Source of the DNA: VRUE01 sp963716245
Lineage (GTDB): Bacteria; Actinomycetota; Thermoleophilia; Solirubrobacterales; 70-9
Direction: 5' to 3'
Length of the DNA: 64,000 nt
Assembly (NCBI GenBank): GCA_963716245.1
Contig: OY970300.1
Location: 248,001-312,000, forward strand
Shown: positions 16,064-24,560 of the stretch, piece after piece
Numbering within the stretch: the stretch's first letter is position 1
Layout of the letters: each line of letters starts with the position of its first letter
Notes under the pieces: generated by a model
Databases searched by the model: none
Seen by the model: only the letters and a program-made list of their open reading frames with translations
What the model was told of the DNA's origin: nothing
Translations under genes and position numbers: made by a program

Positions 16064-16888
16064 ATGAGCGAAGAGCGGCTGCGACTCGGCGGCATGGCGC
16101 TGCGCAACGGCCTGCTGATCCACGGGCCGACCCACTGGGCCGCGGCGGTGCGCGATCGCGACGGCTCGGTGCGGGTCGCCTCGGAGCGCAAGCCCGAGCT
16201 GGCGCCCAAGCTGGCGGCGCGGCTGCCGGGCCTGCGCGGCCCGCTGAAACTGGCCGAGGCGCTTGCCGTGCTGCCGCTGGTCCGCCGTCGCCTGCCGGCG
16301 GCGCGGCTGCCCTTCGAGGACGCGCGTGTGATCGCCGCGATCGGCACGACGCTGCTGGTGACCGCGGCGCTGCGCCGTCGCCTGCCGAGCTCGGCCCTCC
16401 GCGAGGGACTGGTCCAGGCGGTGGGAATCGTGCCGGGCGTGGTCGCGCTGACCGACCGCGACCTCGCCGCCTACCACGGCGTCGAGCACAAGGCGATCGC
16501 CGCCTACGAGCAGGGCGTCGACGACCCGGCCTCGGTGCCCAAGGAGCACGACCGCTGCGGCTCGAACCTGATCGCGCCGATGATGCTGCTCTCGGTCGGC
16601 GGGACGGTCCTGCTGGAGCGGATGGTCGACCGCCCCGGCCCGCTCGCCCGCGCCGCCGTCGGTGTCGGCGGCGCGTCGGCCGCAGTGGAGATGTTCGCCT
16701 GGAGCGATCGCAACCACGGCGCCCCGCTCGCCGAGGCGTTCCACACGCCCGGCCGGGAGATCCAGCGCCGGCTGGCGACGCGGGAGCCGACTCCGGAGCA
16801 GCTCCAGGTCGGGGTCGCGGCGCTCGCCGAGATCCTCCGGGTCGAGGGAGACGGCCGCGCCGACGACGAGCCGGCGCCGCCCACGTAG
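16064..16888 (+). CDS. DUF1385 family membrane protein
   Basis: A 274-residue protein of the DUF1385 family (function unknown). N-terminal RLGGMALRNGLLIHGPTHWAAAVR and the central signature AAYHGVEHKAIAAYE...HDRCGSNL (about residues 137-173), with conserved His and Cys, are characteristic. Three or four hydrophobic segments are visible (about 90-110, 118-135, 170-190, 195-215). Family members are integral membrane proteins, often beside prfA or rpmE, but not here. The next gene is methylmalonyl-CoA epimerase, whose -10 lies inside this stop region, so the two may be transcribed separately. Confidence 0.85.
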   Translation: MSEERLRLGGMALRNGLLIHGPTHWAAAVRDRDGSVRVASERKPELAPKLAARLPGLRGPLKLAEALAVLPLVRRRLPAARLPFEDARVIAAIGTTLLVTAALRRRLPSSALREGLVQAVGIVPGVVALTDRDLAAYHGVEHKAIAAYEQGVDDPASVPKEHDRCGSNLIAPMMLLSVGGTVLLERMVDRPGPLARAAVGVGGASAAVEMFAWSDRNHGAPLAEAFHTPGREIQRRLATREPTPEQLQVGVAALAEILRVEGDGRADDEPAPPT

Positions 16889-16891
16889 ACT
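16886..16891 (+). promoter_or_regulatory. putative -10 hexamer (TAGACT) for leaderless mce mRNA
   Basis: TAGACT ends 8 bases before the ATG at 16900 and overlaps the stop codon of the DUF1385 gene (TAG at 16886-16888). Confidence 0.5.
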
Positions 16892-16899
16892 GGCGCGCG

Positions 16900-17310
16900 A
16901 TGTTCGGACGAATCGACCACATCGGCGTAGCCGTGGAGGACATCGACGCGGCGCTCGAGCTGTACCAGGGGGCCTTCGAGATGGAGGTGGGTCACCGCGA
17001 GACGGTCGAGTCGCAGGGCGTCGAGGCGGTCCTGCTCGACGTCGGCGACGGTCACGTCGAGCTGCTGCGCCCGCTCGGGCCGGACACGCCCGTCGGCAAG
17101 TTCATCGCCAAGCGCGGCGCCGGCCTGCACCACGTCGCGTACGCGGTCGACGACATCGACGCGACCCTGGAGAGGCTCTCGGCGGCCGGGCTGGAGCTGA
17201 TCGACAGCGAGGCCCGGGTCGGCATCGGCGGCAGCCGCGTCGCCTTCGTCCAGCCGCGCTCGACCGGCCGCGTGCTGACCGAGATAGTCCAACCCGCGGG
17301 AGGGCACTGA
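16900..17310 (+). CDS. mce: methylmalonyl-CoA epimerase
   Basis: A 136-residue vicinal-oxygen-chelate protein converting (2S)- to (2R)-methylmalonyl-CoA. It has the two-repeat layout IDHIGVAVEDIDAALELYQ at the N-terminus and GAGLHHVAYAVDDIDATLERL (about residues 69-89), with metal ligands His in DHIG and HHVAY and Glu in VELLRP and TEIVQ. It links the carboxylase at the right edge with the mutase at 58917, though it is 40 kb away from them. The stop overlaps the next ATG by one base (TGATG). Confidence 0.93.
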   Translation: MFGRIDHIGVAVEDIDAALELYQGAFEMEVGHRETVESQGVEAVLLDVGDGHVELLRPLGPDTPVGKFIAKRGAGLHHVAYAVDDIDATLERLSAAGLELIDSEARVGIGGSRVAFVQPRSTGRVLTEIVQPAGGH

Positions 17311-17537
17311 TGACGGATGCACAGAGGGTCGAGATCGGCTTCGAGGGCGGCCAGGTCGTCTCGGTGCGGCTCACCGACGACGAGCTGAAGGACCTCCGCA
17401 AGCAGGTCGAGAAGGGCGGCTGGTACGACGTGAAGACGGAGGACGGGGTGCTCGCCGTCTACGTCGGCAAGGTCTCCTTCCTGCGCATCGACTCGGGCGA
17501 GCACCGTGTCGGCTTCTCCCTGAACCGTCCGGACTGA
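17310..17537 (+). CDS. small conserved-looking protein, function unknown
   Basis: A 75-residue protein that I do not recognise. It begins MTDAQRVEIGFEGGQVVSVR, contains a short acidic-to-basic helix (LTDDELKDLRKQVEKG) and ends in beta-strand-like sequence (VLAVYVGKVSFLRID). No membrane segment or signal is present. Its ATG shares a base with the mce stop, so it is translationally coupled to the epimerase. Coding is supported by this coupling and by normal codon use. Confidence 0.7.
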   Translation: MTDAQRVEIGFEGGQVVSVRLTDDELKDLRKQVEKGGWYDVKTEDGVLAVYVGKVSFLRIDSGEHRVGFSLNRPD

Positions 17538-17564
17538 CCGCCCGCCACGTGGGATAGTGGCTCC

Positions 17565-18176
17565 GTGAGACCGCGGACCGCATTGGGGCTGGCCGGAGCG
17601 GCCGTCCTGGGCGCGTCGCTGTGGTGGCGCAAGAACCCTTCCGCGTGTCCGTACGGGCAGCGGTTCTGGGTCGAAGCGCCGCACCCGATCATCACCCGCG
17701 ATCGGCTGCGCGAGGTGCTGCGGCCGCAGCCCGGCGAGCGGCTGCTGGAGATCGGTCCCGGCACCGGCTACTACACCCTGGACATGGCGGGGTGGATCGG
17801 GCCGGAGGGGAGGGTCGAGATCTTCGACCTCCAGCAGGAGTTCCTCGACCACGTCATGCGCCGCGCCGCCGAGCGCGGTCTCGACAACATCGTCGCGACC
17901 CAGGGCGATGCGACCGCGCTGCCCTACGAGGACGGCTCGGTCGACGCCGTCGTCCTGACCGCCGTGCTCGGCGAGATCCCCGACCGCGCCAAGGCCCTGA
18001 GCGAGATGGCACGCGTGCTCCGCCCTGGCGGCCGCCTCGTCGTCGGCGAGCTGGTCGGCGATCCGCACTTCACCACGCTGGCCTCGCTGAAGCGCCAGGC
18101 TCCGAACGCCGGCCTCGCCTTCGAGGAGCACTCCGGCAACCGGCTCGGCTACTTCGCCCGCCTCACGCCCCGCTGA
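17565..18176 (+). CDS. class I SAM-dependent methyltransferase with N-terminal membrane segment
   Basis: A 203-residue methyltransferase. After an N-terminal hydrophobic segment (about residues 5-20, ALGLAGAAVLGASLWW) comes a Rossmann fold with motif I LLEIGPGTGYYTLDMA (about 61-76), the acidic residue in VEIFDLQ, GDATALPYEDGSVDAVVL and LRPGGRLVVGE. The pattern is closest to UbiE/MenG-type small-molecule methyltransferases, but the acceptor cannot be told. Start GTG at 17565 follows the previous gene by 27 bp. Confidence 0.85.
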   Translation: MRPRTALGLAGAAVLGASLWWRKNPSACPYGQRFWVEAPHPIITRDRLREVLRPQPGERLLEIGPGTGYYTLDMAGWIGPEGRVEIFDLQQEFLDHVMRRAAERGLDNIVATQGDATALPYEDGSVDAVVLTAVLGEIPDRAKALSEMARVLRPGGRLVVGELVGDPHFTTLASLKRQAPNAGLAFEEHSGNRLGYFARLTPR

Positions 18177-18187
18177 GGAGGGGCTGA

Positions 18188-18217
18188 AGCGCGGCGGGCT
18201 GGGGGGCCCGCCGCGCT
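18188..18217. terminator. bidirectional terminator-like hairpin
   Basis: AGCGCGGCGGGC (18188-18199) pairs perfectly with GCCCGCCGCGCT (18206-18217) around a 6-nt G-rich loop. It lies between two convergent stop codons (18176 and 18229). It has no long T-tract. Confidence 0.6.
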
Positions 18218-18228
18218 GATTCGCAACC

Positions 18229-21105
18229 TCAGCCCTCGCGGCAGCCCAGAATCTGGAGCCGCAAGTTTTTCTTCGTCCGCCGGCTGTTCTGAGCTTTCAT
18301 GTTCAGGAAGCCGGTGCGTTCCCTGGCGCAGAGGTTCTGCGAGTTGACCAGGAGCCCGCGGTTGCCGCCCCGCATGGTGAGGACGAACCGGTTGACGGCC
18401 ACGTCGGGCACTTTCGGGAACACGGTCTTCAGCCGACCGTTCTTCACCGAGCTGATCACGCCGCGCAGGCGGATGTCCACCTGGCCGCGCAGGTCGACCA
18501 GCAGGTCGGGGAGCGGGTTGTCGGACGAGGTCAGGTAGACCGGACCCCTCAGGCCGCCTTTGACGAGGGGCGAGCTGGCCCGGGCGTGCCCGTAGATCGC
18601 CTTCTTCGGGCATTCCTTGGCGGCCAGCTGCACCCGCGTGCAGATGGTCCTGATGTGACTCTGGTCGAGGATCGTCGCCCGCGGCAGGATGAACGCGACG
18701 CGACGCAGGTTCGCGTCGTTCTTGCGGGCGTCGAAGATCGCCCGGAACTTCGGGTTGTCGGCCCGCTGCGTCTGCCCCTTGCCGCCGAGGATCCTGGCCG
18801 CGAACTTCGGCTTGAACTTCAGCTTGCGGCACTCCGTCGCGCGGAACGGGCTCGACGGTTTGGCCTCGAACCAGGCGGCCGGATCGAGCGGATTGGCACC
18901 GCCGCCGAAGATTCCGGCGAGGACCTGGAAGCCGGGTCGGCAGGTGGTCGGGTTGAGCGTGAACTTGTTCCGGGTCAGCTCGACCTCGATCTTGCGGATG
19001 CCGAGCTTCGCGCCGCCGAAGACGAACGGGATCGGGTCCGAGACCGCGTGGACCTCGGCCGTTTCCGGATCGACGTTGAGCGCGACGCGCACCACGACCA
19101 CTCCGAGGTCGAACGGACCGGCGACCGCCGAGGTGACGAACACCATGCTCACCGGTGCCCCTTTGTAGGGGCCGGCGAGGTAGACGTTGCCGTTGACCTT
19201 CAGCGGGTCCGGGCCGGAGCCGGCGTGGATCTTGGCCGTGCCGACCCAGCTGCTCTCCGGGCAGAGCGGGGTCGCCAGCACCTCGGAGCCGCTCTTAGCG
19301 CCGCCGCCGGCGATCGCCTCCTCGGAGCAGTACTCGACTCCGCGCAGTTTCGCGACCATGCCGGGCGGCAGGTGCACGTCGACGCGACGGATCTCCTGCT
19401 CGCCGTCGTCCCGGAAGATGCGTAGTTCGAACGGGCTGAACGCACCGGCCTTGCCGTTGCGCGGCCCCGCTCCGAAGCCGGGCTCGAAGGGCCGGGCCGC
19501 GAGCGTCTCCGGACAACCGCCGCCCGTCGGCGAGGAGGTCAGTTTGAACTCGCTCGTCGGCGTCGCGAAGGTCCCCGGCCGCGCCCACGGCTCCAGCGAG
19601 CCGGTCGACCGGTTGGGGCCGCAGGTCGGCGGGCTGGTCAGCAGACCCTTGTCCGGGTCGAGCCTCATCGTCACCGATTCGAACGGCACCTGCGGGGTTT
19701 CCCTCAGGCTGGCGGTCAGCTGACCCGTCTCCGCGTCGGCTTTGATGTTGCCGATCAGCCGCACGTCGACGCCGTAACGGTCCGACTTGGGGTTGATGAA
19801 GATCCGGTACATCTCACCGGACTCCGGGTCGCGGCTCAGCTGCTGACCCAGGTAGACGTCCCCGTTCAGCGCGTCGGGGGGCAGCAGCTGCGTCTCCACT
19901 TCCGCCGTGCCGATTTTCGAGCCCGCCGGGCAGGTGACGGGGTTCCTGGTCCCCTTGCCGAACTGCTCGGTCGTGCAGGACTCGAGGCCCGGCGCTGCCG
20001 ACGGATTCAGGCCCATGCCGTCCGGCAGGGTCAGGTCGGCATTGCGGACGTGCGAGCGTTCGAGCCCTTCGGGGTCCGGTTCGAACGGCATTTTCACCGT
20101 CACGACCGGAGCCGCCGGAGAGTCGACCTGGTCGGTTCCGGGTGAGACCTCGAGCGACGGGTCGAAGGGGACCAGCTCACAGCCGGTCACCCCCACGCCC
20201 GGTGGAAGCTCCGCCTCCCACGGGGTGAAGCCGTCGGGGAAGGGCACCGCCTGTTCGTCGGGGAAGTGCCCCTGTGCGCGAAGGAAGGTCGAATAAACAC
20301 CGGTCGTCGGGTCGAAGCACGTGGTGGGAAGCGTGATGTAGCTGCCGTCGCCCGAGCGGCCGAACTGGACGATGCGGCTTCTAAGGGTGTGGGCGACGGG
20401 GTTCGGCGGCGGGAGTTTGATCGTGAAGCCCTGGTGATAGTCGCTCTCCCAGGCCACGTCGCCTTCCAGGTAGACCTCCGATTTCGCCGATCCGATCTTG
20501 AAGCCGAAGCGGGCCGGCTCCCCGAATTCAGGGACGAGGTTGTAGATCGGCACTTTGGTGTTGAGCGCCGGGTTCGGGGGCAGGACGGCCCCTTTCGGCA
20601 GGAAATTGCCGGAGCCGGGCGGGAACTCGATCACGCCACCGACCTGAACAGAGAGCGTGACTTCCTCGCGTCCCACTATCGAGCCGGCGGGACAGTTCGC
20701 CTCGTTCGCTTTGAACACGGCGATCTCACACTGGGGGGTTGCCTGCGGATTGACGGTCAGGCCGGCCGGCAGGTCGACCCGGACCATTTTCACGAGGGCT
20801 TCCGTTTCTTCCAGCGTGTTGGGAATGATCGTTTTGTGTTTGACGATGTACTGGGTGAAGCCGATGGGAGGATGGCCGCCCGCCTGGGTGTAGAAGAGCT
20901 CCGGCGTGTCCGGCGAGCACTGCACGGGCCATGGTGGGTCTTCGAGGCAAGTCCCTGCCTGGAAGCCCGATTTCTCACTTTCCGGCGGCGGATATTGTTT
21001 TTCGATCACGTCGCCGGTGTCGGCGAATGCCGACGGCGCACCAAGGGCGAAGACGAGCAGTGCGGCGGCGAGCGCTGCAAGCCCGAACGAGCGCGTACCT
21101 CTCAT
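18229..21105 (-). CDS. large secreted protein with repeated beta-rich domains, function unknown
   Basis: A 958-residue exported protein. A clear signal peptide (about residues 1-30, ending PSAFA-D) is preceded by a strong ribosome site, GAGGAG seven bases before ATG 21105, which rules out the longer frame. The body has at least four related units, each opening with LP-[AP/DG]-G-[LM] and carrying two Cys with CPA.S.[IV]G or a variant: near LPAGLTVNPQATPQCE, LPDGMGLNPSAAPGLESC, LPPGMVAKLRGVEYC and RATILDQSHIRTICTR. The C-terminal quarter is rich in Lys/Arg. No enzymatic motif is seen. A surface or wall-associated structural role is only a guess. Confidence 0.8.
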   Translation of the reverse strand: MRGTRSFGLAALAAALLVFALGAPSAFADTGDVIEKQYPPPESEKSGFQAGTCLEDPPWPVQCSPDTPELFYTQAGGHPPIGFTQYIVKHKTIIPNTLEETEALVKMVRVDLPAGLTVNPQATPQCEIAVFKANEANCPAGSIVGREEVTLSVQVGGVIEFPPGSGNFLPKGAVLPPNPALNTKVPIYNLVPEFGEPARFGFKIGSAKSEVYLEGDVAWESDYHQGFTIKLPPPNPVAHTLRSRIVQFGRSGDGSYITLPTTCFDPTTGVYSTFLRAQGHFPDEQAVPFPDGFTPWEAELPPGVGVTGCELVPFDPSLEVSPGTDQVDSPAAPVVTVKMPFEPDPEGLERSHVRNADLTLPDGMGLNPSAAPGLESCTTEQFGKGTRNPVTCPAGSKIGTAEVETQLLPPDALNGDVYLGQQLSRDPESGEMYRIFINPKSDRYGVDVRLIGNIKADAETGQLTASLRETPQVPFESVTMRLDPDKGLLTSPPTCGPNRSTGSLEPWARPGTFATPTSEFKLTSSPTGGGCPETLAARPFEPGFGAGPRNGKAGAFSPFELRIFRDDGEQEIRRVDVHLPPGMVAKLRGVEYCSEEAIAGGGAKSGSEVLATPLCPESSWVGTAKIHAGSGPDPLKVNGNVYLAGPYKGAPVSMVFVTSAVAGPFDLGVVVVRVALNVDPETAEVHAVSDPIPFVFGGAKLGIRKIEVELTRNKFTLNPTTCRPGFQVLAGIFGGGANPLDPAAWFEAKPSSPFRATECRKLKFKPKFAARILGGKGQTQRADNPKFRAIFDARKNDANLRRVAFILPRATILDQSHIRTICTRVQLAAKECPKKAIYGHARASSPLVKGGLRGPVYLTSSDNPLPDLLVDLRGQVDIRLRGVISSVKNGRLKTVFPKVPDVAVNRFVLTMRGGNRGLLVNSQNLCARERTGFLNMKAQNSRRTKKNLRLQILGCREG

Positions 21106-21196
21106 ATAACTCTCCTCAAAAGACGGGTTCCATTGAATACCCGCCTCCCGCAACTGGAAACGGTACAGGACGGAGTCCGCCGGCTTTCCGGGCTCG

Positions 21197-22168
21197 CTAC
21201 CGAGGAGTGGCCAGGGCGGCCCAGAGGCGCTCCTCGGCCTCTGCGACACGGTGTGCCGCGACACCCACCTGCCGCCACAGCGCGGGCACCGGCTCGTCCC
21301 GTTCGCTGGCGGCGTGCAGGTCGGTGGCGAGGTCGGTCCAGCGCGCCGCCGCCTCGCCGGCGTGCGGCGCCTCGGGGCGGCCGGCCTGCTCGAGGAAGCG
21401 CGAGTACATGAGACGGAAGGCGCCGCCGCCGGTGCCGCGACGCTCGATCACCTGGTAGCCGAAGCGGGCGCACCACTGCCAGTCCTCGGCCACCTCGGGC
21501 CAGGAGCCGACCTCGTCGGCCAGCCGCCGCACGGCGTCGAGGCCGGAGAAGCCCGGGAACTCCGGCTCGAGCATCGCCGTCGCCGCTCGCTCGATCGCGG
21601 CCGGGACGGCATCGAGCAGGCGCGTCGCGTCGATCCCCTCGGAGGCGGTGAACATATGCCCCGCTAGCGGATAGGCCGAGTGGCTGCTGTGCCGCGCCCG
21701 GTCCAGGTTGTCGAGCCGGGTCGTCTGCAGCTGCTCGAAACCGGTGTCGGAGAGGTAGGCCACCTCCTCGTCGTAGCCGGCGAGGACGACCGCGTGGCCG
21801 GGGAAGTGCGCCGAGCTGCCGTAGTGGTCCAGGTGGTAGAGGTCGGTGAGCAGGAGGACGGGGTGGCCGGCGTCGATCTCGGCGCGGGCCGCCTGCCAGG
21901 CGTCGCCGTCGCCCGGCTCGAAGGTCCGCAGCCGCAGCGCGGCGCCGGTCAGCTCGTCGAACGTCTCCTCCAGCCTGGCGGTGCGGCCGTTGAACCAGCG
22001 GCTGGGCGAGGCGTCCTCGATCGTCACGTAGTAGAAGCACGCGCCCGCGCCGAGGCCGAACGCCATCTCCTCGCCGATCTCCACCCCGTGGAAGGCGAGC
22101 AGGTTGCGCAGGGCGGTCGAGCCGCAGTGGTGGCCGGGGGTGTGGACGTATCCGGGGACGAACGGCAT
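21197..22168 (-). CDS. BtrH N-terminal domain / DUF4872 family protein
   Basis: A 323-residue protein resembling the BtrH_N plus DUF4872 arrangement. BtrH is an acyltransferase with a cysteine-peptidase-like fold from butirosin biosynthesis. The likely catalytic Cys is in PGHHCGSTALRNLL (about residue 15), a His is in SAHFPGHAVVLAGYD (about 118-132), and an Asp/Asn follows in VAYLSDTGF. Outside antibiotic clusters the family has no assigned role, and no such cluster is visible here. ATG 22168 is chosen over the longer frame because it directly precedes the conserved N-terminus. It is divergent from the PAP2 gene, with 13 bp between the starts. Confidence 0.8.
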   Translation of the reverse strand: MPFVPGYVHTPGHHCGSTALRNLLAFHGVEIGEEMAFGLGAGACFYYVTIEDASPSRWFNGRTARLEETFDELTGAALRLRTFEPGDGDAWQAARAEIDAGHPVLLLTDLYHLDHYGSSAHFPGHAVVLAGYDEEVAYLSDTGFEQLQTTRLDNLDRARHSSHSAYPLAGHMFTASEGIDATRLLDAVPAAIERAATAMLEPEFPGFSGLDAVRRLADEVGSWPEVAEDWQWCARFGYQVIERRGTGGGAFRLMYSRFLEQAGRPEAPHAGEAAARWTDLATDLHAASERDEPVPALWRQVGVAAHRVAEAEERLWAALATPR

Positions 22169-22181
22169 CGGGAGGAAGCGT

Positions 22182-22700
22182 ATGGCCCGACTATCCTGCT
22201 CCGCCGTGCAGGAACTCGACCTCAGGATCATGCGGTTCATGCGGACGCGCGGGCACACCCCCGGCGTCGAGAGGGCCGCGCAGGTTCTCGGCAAAGCCGG
22301 GAACCACGGGGTGGTCTGGTTGGCGATCGGGGGTCTCCTCGCGGCGCTCGACGGGGCGAACCGGGAGGCCTGGGTCGTCTGCGCCGCGCTCGGGCCGGTC
22401 GCGATCGGGTTGAACTACGTGGTCAAGCTGGTCGTGCGGCGGCCGCGGCCGGTGATCGAGGGGCTGCCGCCGTTGGGCGGCGCGCCGAGCTCGCTGAGCT
22501 TCCCCTCGGCCCACGCGACCTCGTCGTTCGCGGTGGCGACGGCGATGGCGCGGGTCGAGCCGCTGGGGGCGCTCGCCTTCCTGCTCGCCTTCGCGGTCGC
22601 GCTCGGCCGTCCCTACCTCGGCATGCACTATCCCTCCGACGTCGCGATCGGGGCCGTGCTGGGGGTCGCGCTCGGCCTGATCGTCCCCCTCTCCCTATGA
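22182..22700 (+). CDS. PAP2 family membrane phosphatase
   Basis: A 172-residue phosphatidic acid phosphatase type 2 protein. The three signature motifs are present in order: K-x6-RP (KLVVRRPRP), PSAH (in SFPSAHATSSFA) and SR-like x-H-x3-D (YLGMHYPSDV), between five to six hydrophobic segments. Family members dephosphorylate lipid phosphates such as undecaprenyl diphosphate. ATG 22182 has GGAGG six bases upstream, so I prefer it to the longer frame from 22104. The stop overlaps the ychF start by four bases (ATGA). Confidence 0.9.
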   Translation: MARLSCSAVQELDLRIMRFMRTRGHTPGVERAAQVLGKAGNHGVVWLAIGGLLAALDGANREAWVVCAALGPVAIGLNYVVKLVVRRPRPVIEGLPPLGGAPSSLSFPSAHATSSFAVATAMARVEPLGALAFLLAFAVALGRPYLGMHYPSDVAIGAVLGVALGLIVPLSL

Positions 22701-23770
22701 AGGTCGGCATCGTCGGCCTGCCCAACGCGGGCAAGTCGACCCTCTTCAACGCGCTGACCAAGGGCGGCGCGCAGATGGGCGACTATCCGTTCACGACGAT
22801 CGAGCCGAACGTGGCGATCGCGCAGGTGCCGGATGGCCGTCTCGAACGGGTCGGCGAGACCGTCGGCAGCTCCGAGCTGGTCCCGGCGACGATCTTCTTC
22901 CACGACATCGCCGGCCTGGTCAAGGGCGCCTCCGAAGGCGAGGGGCTCGGCAATCGCTTCCTTGCCTCGATCCGCGAGACGGACGCGATCTGCCACGTCG
23001 TCCGCTGCCATGCCGACAGCGGCGTGCCGCACCCCGACGGCCGCGTCGACCCGCTCGCCGACATCGAGACGATCGAGACCGAGCTGGTCCTCTCCGACTA
23101 CGAGCAGGCGGAGCGGCGCCTCGAACGGGTCTCGAAGCAGGCCAAGACCGGGGACGCGGAGGCGATCGCCGAGCGTGACTGGCTGCAGGCCGTGCACGAG
23201 GAGCTCGCGGCGGGGCGTCCCGCTCGCTCGGTCCCGGTGCCCGATGCCGCCCCTCACGCCGCCCGCAACCTGCAGGCGCTGACCACGAAGCCGATCCTCT
23301 ACGTCGCCAACGTCGACGAGGGCGACGCAGCGGCCCCGGTGGTCGTCGCCGAGCACGCCGCGGCGATCGGCGCCGGCGTGGTCGCTGTCAGCGCCCGGAT
23401 CGAGAACGAGCTGGCCGAGCTCGACCCGGCCGAAGCCGAGGAGATGCGCGAGTCCTACGGGGTCGAGGGGTCGGGACTCGACCGCCTCGTCCGCGCCGCC
23501 TACGACCTGCTCGAGCTGATCACGTTCTTCACCGCCGGCGAGGGCAAGGAGGCGGTGGCGCGGCCGCTGCGCCGCGGCGCCACCGCCTGGGAGGCGGCCG
23601 GAACGATCCACACCGAGATCCAGGAAGCCTTCGTCAAAGCCGAGGCGATCGGCTGGGAGCAGCTGGTCGAGTGCGGCGGCTACGCCCCGGCCCGCGACCG
23701 CGGCCTGCTGCGGATCGAGGGTCGCGACTACGTCGTGCAGGACGGCGACGTGGTGACTATCAAGGTCTAG
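22697..23770 (+). CDS. ychF: redox-regulated ATPase YchF (Obg-family)
   Basis: A 357-residue YchF/OLA1 P-loop NTPase. G1 is GLPNAGKSTLF (about residues 7-17), G3 is HDIAGLVKGASEGEGLGN (about 68-85), and the usual G4 is altered as in the family (YVANVDE, about 197), consistent with ATP preference. A coiled-coil insertion and the C-terminal TGS domain (LLELITFFTAGEGKEAVARP onward, ending VVQDGDVVTIKV) complete it. YchF associates with ribosomes and stress responses. The length is normal for the family. The stop codon lies within a 12-bp palindrome. Confidence 0.95.
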   Translation: MKVGIVGLPNAGKSTLFNALTKGGAQMGDYPFTTIEPNVAIAQVPDGRLERVGETVGSSELVPATIFFHDIAGLVKGASEGEGLGNRFLASIRETDAICHVVRCHADSGVPHPDGRVDPLADIETIETELVLSDYEQAERRLERVSKQAKTGDAEAIAERDWLQAVHEELAAGRPARSVPVPDAAPHAARNLQALTTKPILYVANVDEGDAAAPVVVAEHAAAIGAGVVAVSARIENELAELDPAEAEEMRESYGVEGSGLDRLVRAAYDLLELITFFTAGEGKEAVARPLRRGATAWEAAGTIHTEIQEAFVKAEAIGWEQLVECGGYAPARDRGLLRIEGRDYVVQDGDVVTIKV

Positions 23771-23798
23771 ACGCCTGCAAGCGGGCGCAGGCGTCTAG
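23767..23798. terminator. bidirectional terminator-like hairpin after ychF
   Basis: CTAGACGCCTGC (23767-23778) and GCAGGCGTCTAG (23787-23798) form a perfect 12-bp stem with an 8-nt loop. It includes the ychF stop codon and lies 5 bp from the stop of the convergent gene. Confidence 0.6.
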
Positions 23799-23802
23799 GC
23801 AA

Positions 23803-24492
23803 TCAGTACGAGCAGTCGCGTCCGCCGGACACGTACTGGAAGGGGCCGAGCTGTTCTGGGGCGCCGCCGCCGAACTGGTAGGCGCCGGTGACGACCCCGT
23901 TCGTCGCGACGCGCCATTCGTAGAAGCCGCCGCCGCTGACGCTCTCGTTGAACGCCCAAGAGCCGTCGGCCTCGACCACGGCGTTCTGCACTTCGTAGGT
24001 CTGGCTCGATCGGATGTCGGAGCCCGAGGTCGGGGTCAGCCGGCAGTAGTAGAACGATCCGTCGCCGAAGTGGCTGTAGCGTTCCTCGACGGCGCAGTTC
24101 GGCCAGCCGGCGGGGCAGTCGGTGAAGGTCGAGTTCGCGAGGTAGCGCTGCAGGAACGGCGAGGCGTCGTTGCCCTCCAGCCGGCGACCCGGCGGCTCGA
24201 AGAGCGCTGCGGGGCCGGGCGCGGGGGCTGCGACGGGAGCCGGAGTCGTCGTCCCAGGGGCCGGCTGCGGTTTCGGTTTGCGCACTTTCCGGCACCGTTT
24301 GACTTTCACTTTCCTGCCGTCGCGTTTGACGGTGACGGTTTTCAGTTTGTAGCCGCGCGGGCATTTCCGTTTGCCTTTTTTGGCGGCGCTGGCACCGGCA
24401 GGCGCACCGGCGTCCGCCGTCGCAAGCGCGGTCGAGCCGCCCAGGACTGCCAGGCAGCAGAGGATCGCGACGAGACGGCTCGGGCGAAGCAT
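23803..24492 (-). CDS. secreted protein with basic and proline-rich segment, function unknown
   Basis: A 229-residue protein with a signal peptide (about 1-27, ending ALATA-D). A Lys/Arg-rich stretch (about 37-72, CPRGYKLKTVTVKRDGRKVKVK) and a Pro/Ala-rich linker follow, then a domain of about 120 residues with four Cys and many aromatic residues (SGGGFYEWRVATNGVVTGAYQFGG). I do not recognise the domain. The segment CPRGYK-x-K-V-x-VKRDGRKVKVKRC looks like the basic wall-binding stretches of other Thermoleophilia exported proteins, but that is an impression. A TAGCCT hexamer six bases before the ATG suggests a leaderless mRNA. Confidence 0.75.
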   Translation of the reverse strand: MLRPSRLVAILCCLAVLGGSTALATADAGAPAGASAAKKGKRKCPRGYKLKTVTVKRDGRKVKVKRCRKVRKPKPQPAPGTTTPAPVAAPAPGPAALFEPPGRRLEGNDASPFLQRYLANSTFTDCPAGWPNCAVEERYSHFGDGSFYYCRLTPTSGSDIRSSQTYEVQNAVVEADGSWAFNESVSGGGFYEWRVATNGVVTGAYQFGGGAPEQLGPFQYVSGGRDCSY

Positions 24493-24560
24493 GCGGGCAG
24501 GCTATCTAGAGTGCTGGGCCTATCGCAATCCCAAAATTAGAAAAATCTCGTTTCCCGCAG

